Of a stretch of DNA of 64,000 nucleotides, positions 62,127-64,000 are shown in pieces (within the stretch, counting starts at the first letter, position 1; every line of letters begins with the position of its first letter). The DNA is from Lampropedia aestuarii (GTDB lineage Bacteria > Pseudomonadota > Gammaproteobacteria > Burkholderiales > Burkholderiaceae_C). The stretch is taken from assembly GCF_004803635.1 (NCBI RefSeq), contig NZ_SSWX01000022.1, positions 1-64,000 on the forward strand, written 5' to 3'. The translations under genes and the position numbers were made by a program. Under the pieces are notes generated by a model that searched no databases, was not told the DNA's origin, and worked only from the letters and a program-made list of their open reading frames with translations.

Positions 62127-64000
62127 ATGAATCGCTTTTTAGTGGCCCACACGCCGTTGGGGCAAGACTTATGGGCCTATAGCCTCAAAGGCCGAGAAGC
62201 ACTGAGCAGTTTGTACGAATTCACCGTCGGTTTTAAAAGCAAAGACGCCAACATCGATTGTCAGGCTTTGATTGGCGAGGTTGCCGGTATTGAGCTCGAA
62301 GCCCAAAACGGTGTGCGGCGCTACTTTAGCGGCCAGATGGTGCGTTTTGCAGCCTTGGGCAAGCGCGGCAAACACTGGTTGTATGAAGCCAAGCTGGCGC
62401 CCAAGCTCTGGCATGCTGGCCGGCAAAGTGATTTCAAAATCTGGCAAAGAAAAACCGTTCAGGACATTGCCGACGAAATCCTCGGCAAAAACGCCATCAA
62501 GTACGAGTGGCGCATCAAACAAAACCTGAAAAACTGGGAATACAAAGTCCAGTACGGCGAGACCGACCTGGCCTTTTTGACACGCCAGTTGGAACACGAA
62601 GGCATTTACTACTGGTTTGAGCACAGCCAAGCCGGCGAGACCCTGGTGCTGGCCGACCACTTCAGCACCCCAGAGCCGTTTGGCGGCTATGAAAGCATTC
62701 CCTTTTACCCGCCCGACGAGGCGCGTGAAGACGAGGACCATTATTGGGACTGGCAAATGGCCCGCGAGCCCGAGCCCGGCAAGCTCAGCCACAGCGACTA
62801 CGACTTCAAAAAGCCCAGCACCAACCTCGCCACTGAAAGCAATGACCCGCGTGGGCATCTGTTTGACCAGTACGAAATCTACCAATACCCCGGCAACTAT
62901 ACCGAGCCAGCCGACGGCAGCCAATACGCCAGCGCCCGGCTGGAAGCCTGGCAAGCCGCACAAGACCGCATCATTCTGCGCGGCAAAGTGCGCGGTGCCA
63001 CGCCCGGCTACCGCTTTGGCCTGTGGCGTCACCCCAGGAATGACCAGAACCGTGATTTGCTGATTGTCTCGGCCCGTTATGAGGCAGAAGACAATGACTA
63101 CGAAAGCCGGGGCGACAGCCAGGGCGTGCACTTTTTTGTCGAAGTGGAAGCCCAACCGGCTGACCGGGGTTACCGGCCGCATACCGCAGTGCAAGCACCG
63201 CGTGCCCGAGGGCCTGAGACGGCAGTTGTCGTAGGCCCGGCAGGGGAGGAGATTTACACCGATGAATACGGCCGTGTGAAAGTGCATTTTCACTGGGACC
63301 GCTATGGCGCCAAGGATGGCACAGATTCGTGTTGGATTCGCGTAGCCAGCCCTTGGGCGGGCAGCAACTACGGGGCGATTCAGATTCCTCGCATTGGCCA
63401 GGAAGTGATTGTTGATTACGAGTACGGCGACCCTGATAGGCCACTGGTCACAGGCCGTGTCTACAACGCCGAGCAAATGCCGCCTTGGGAGCTGCCAAGG
63501 CACAAAACGCAATCAGGATTTCAGACCAACTGGAGCAAAGGCGGTGGCGGCAAGCACATGCTGCGCTTTGAGGATCTGAAAGGGGTCGAGCACATCGAGC
63601 TGTCTACCGACCATGGCAACACCCATTTGCACATGGGTTACTTGATGAACCAAAGCACCACGGCCTCACGCAGCTATGGTTTTGAGCTGCGCACCAATGA
63701 GTGGGGCGCGATTCGTGCCGACAAGGGTTTGTTGATCACCACGTATACGCAAGATTTCACACAGAAAGTCGCACACGAGAACCCTGATGGATTCATGGGT
63801 CTGGGCTCTGGCCTGGCGGCGACCGAGTCGCTGATGCAAGAGGCCAATAACGCGGTGCAGATGATGGATAGCGCGATCACCGCACTCAATGAGCTCAAGG
63901 CCAGCCATGTGCAACAAATGGCCGATGGGGTGATGAAGTCGGTAGGCAAAACAGCGGCGGCTGCATCTATCTCGAAAGTGGCTCAGGCACTGTCCGCTTT
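62127..64000 (+). CDS. vgrG: Type VI spike protein VgrG (runs off the window)
   Basis: At least 624 residues from the ATG at 62127, behind GAGGGAG. The gp27-like domain comes first ('RFLVAHTPLGQDLWAYSLKG', 'VQYGETDLAFLTRQLEHEGI'), then the gp5 OB fold ('GEEIYTDEYGRVKVHFHWDR', 'WIRVASPWAGSNYGAIQIPR'), then the beta-helix tip and a DUF2345-type extension ('WGAIRADKGLLITTYTQ', 'MQEANNAVQMMDSAITALNE'). Such extensions carry or bind effectors, so the cargo gene should lie just past 64000. Confidence 0.95.
   Translation, partial: MNRFLVAHTPLGQDLWAYSLKGREALSSLYEFTVGFKSKDANIDCQALIGEVAGIELEAQNGVRRYFSGQMVRFAALGKRGKHWLYEAKLAPKLWHAGRQSDFKIWQRKTVQDIADEILGKNAIKYEWRIKQNLKNWEYKVQYGETDLAFLTRQLEHEGIYYWFEHSQAGETLVLADHFSTPEPFGGYESIPFYPPDEAREDEDHYWDWQMAREPEPGKLSHSDYDFKKPSTNLATESNDPRGHLFDQYEIYQYPGNYTEPADGSQYASARLEAWQAAQDRIILRGKVRGATPGYRFGLWRHPRNDQNRDLLIVSARYEAEDNDYESRGDSQGVHFFVEVEAQPADRGYRPHTAVQAPRARGPETAVVVGPAGEEIYTDEYGRVKVHFHWDRYGAKDGTDSCWIRVASPWAGSNYGAIQIPRIGQEVIVDYEYGDPDRPLVTGRVYNAEQMPPWELPRHKTQSGFQTNWSKGGGGKHMLRFEDLKGVEHIELSTDHGNTHLHMGYLMNQSTTASRSYGFELRTNEWGAIRADKGLLITTYTQDFTQKVAHENPDGFMGLGSGLAATESLMQEANNAVQMMDSAITALNELKASHVQQMADGVMKSVGKTAAAASISKVAQALSA

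Noticed and set aside
62169-63512. 447-residue minus-strand frame opposite vgrG
   Set aside because: Antisense of vgrG; vgrG is supported by domain order.

Overview
The window looks like chromosomal DNA of a betaproteobacterium, order Burkholderiales and probably family Comamonadaceae. This rests on the protein families, the mix of fatty-acid/CoA genes, and dispersed palindromic repeats; it is not proven by a marker gene. No rRNA, tRNA or CRISPR array was seen.

Positions 123-39739 hold a complete type III secretion system (T3SS) of the Ysc/Bsc (Bordetella-like) kind in two divergent blocks. The leftward block runs from the gatekeeper sctW through a SycN-like chaperone, a 1065-residue putative effector with its CesT-type chaperone, sctX, sctY, sctV, sctD, a small protein, the needle sctF and another chaperone. 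The rightward block carries two needle-tip/filament paralogues, two SycD-type chaperones, translocators sctB and sctE, then sctG-like, sctI-J-K-L-N-O-P-Q-R-S-T-U, a chaperone and the secretin sctC. Next come a chain of membrane sensor proteins (one fused to an MFS transporter, one an ABC-type binding protein), an RsbU-like phosphatase, an anti-anti-sigma factor, an RsbW-like kinase, a putative secreted regulator and an ECF sigma factor. This is a partner-switching cascade like Btr of Bordetella. A promoter motif, GGAAC-N15-GTTACTYA, sits upstream of four of the five transcription units expected to obey this sigma factor; I read it as the sigma factor's recognition site. A GNAT acetyltransferase closes the block.

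Positions 39780-42530 are a low-GC, scarred junction: an IS3-family (IS407-like) remnant fused into an ORF, a secreted protein, an unknown gene and a PaaI-type thioesterase. Positions 42815-55893 hold a leftward acyl-CoA/organic-acid catabolic cluster (nitronate monooxygenase-like, enoyl-CoA hydratase, decayed acyl-CoA dehydrogenase, APH-like phosphotransferase, MHS-family transporter, acyl-CoA ligase, cyclase) bracketed by two large MalT-type LuxR regulators. Positions 56379-60398 hold a DUF4105 membrane protein coupled to a very short TetR protein, and a FadB-like multifunctional beta-oxidation enzyme. A decayed IS3 transposase follows, and the window ends with the type VI secretion genes hcp and vgrG (vgrG runs off the end).

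A family of small palindromic repeats (complete copy 9640-9907; pieces near 36648, 53105, 55923 and 56250) is scattered between genes and in several places touches or supplies stop codons.
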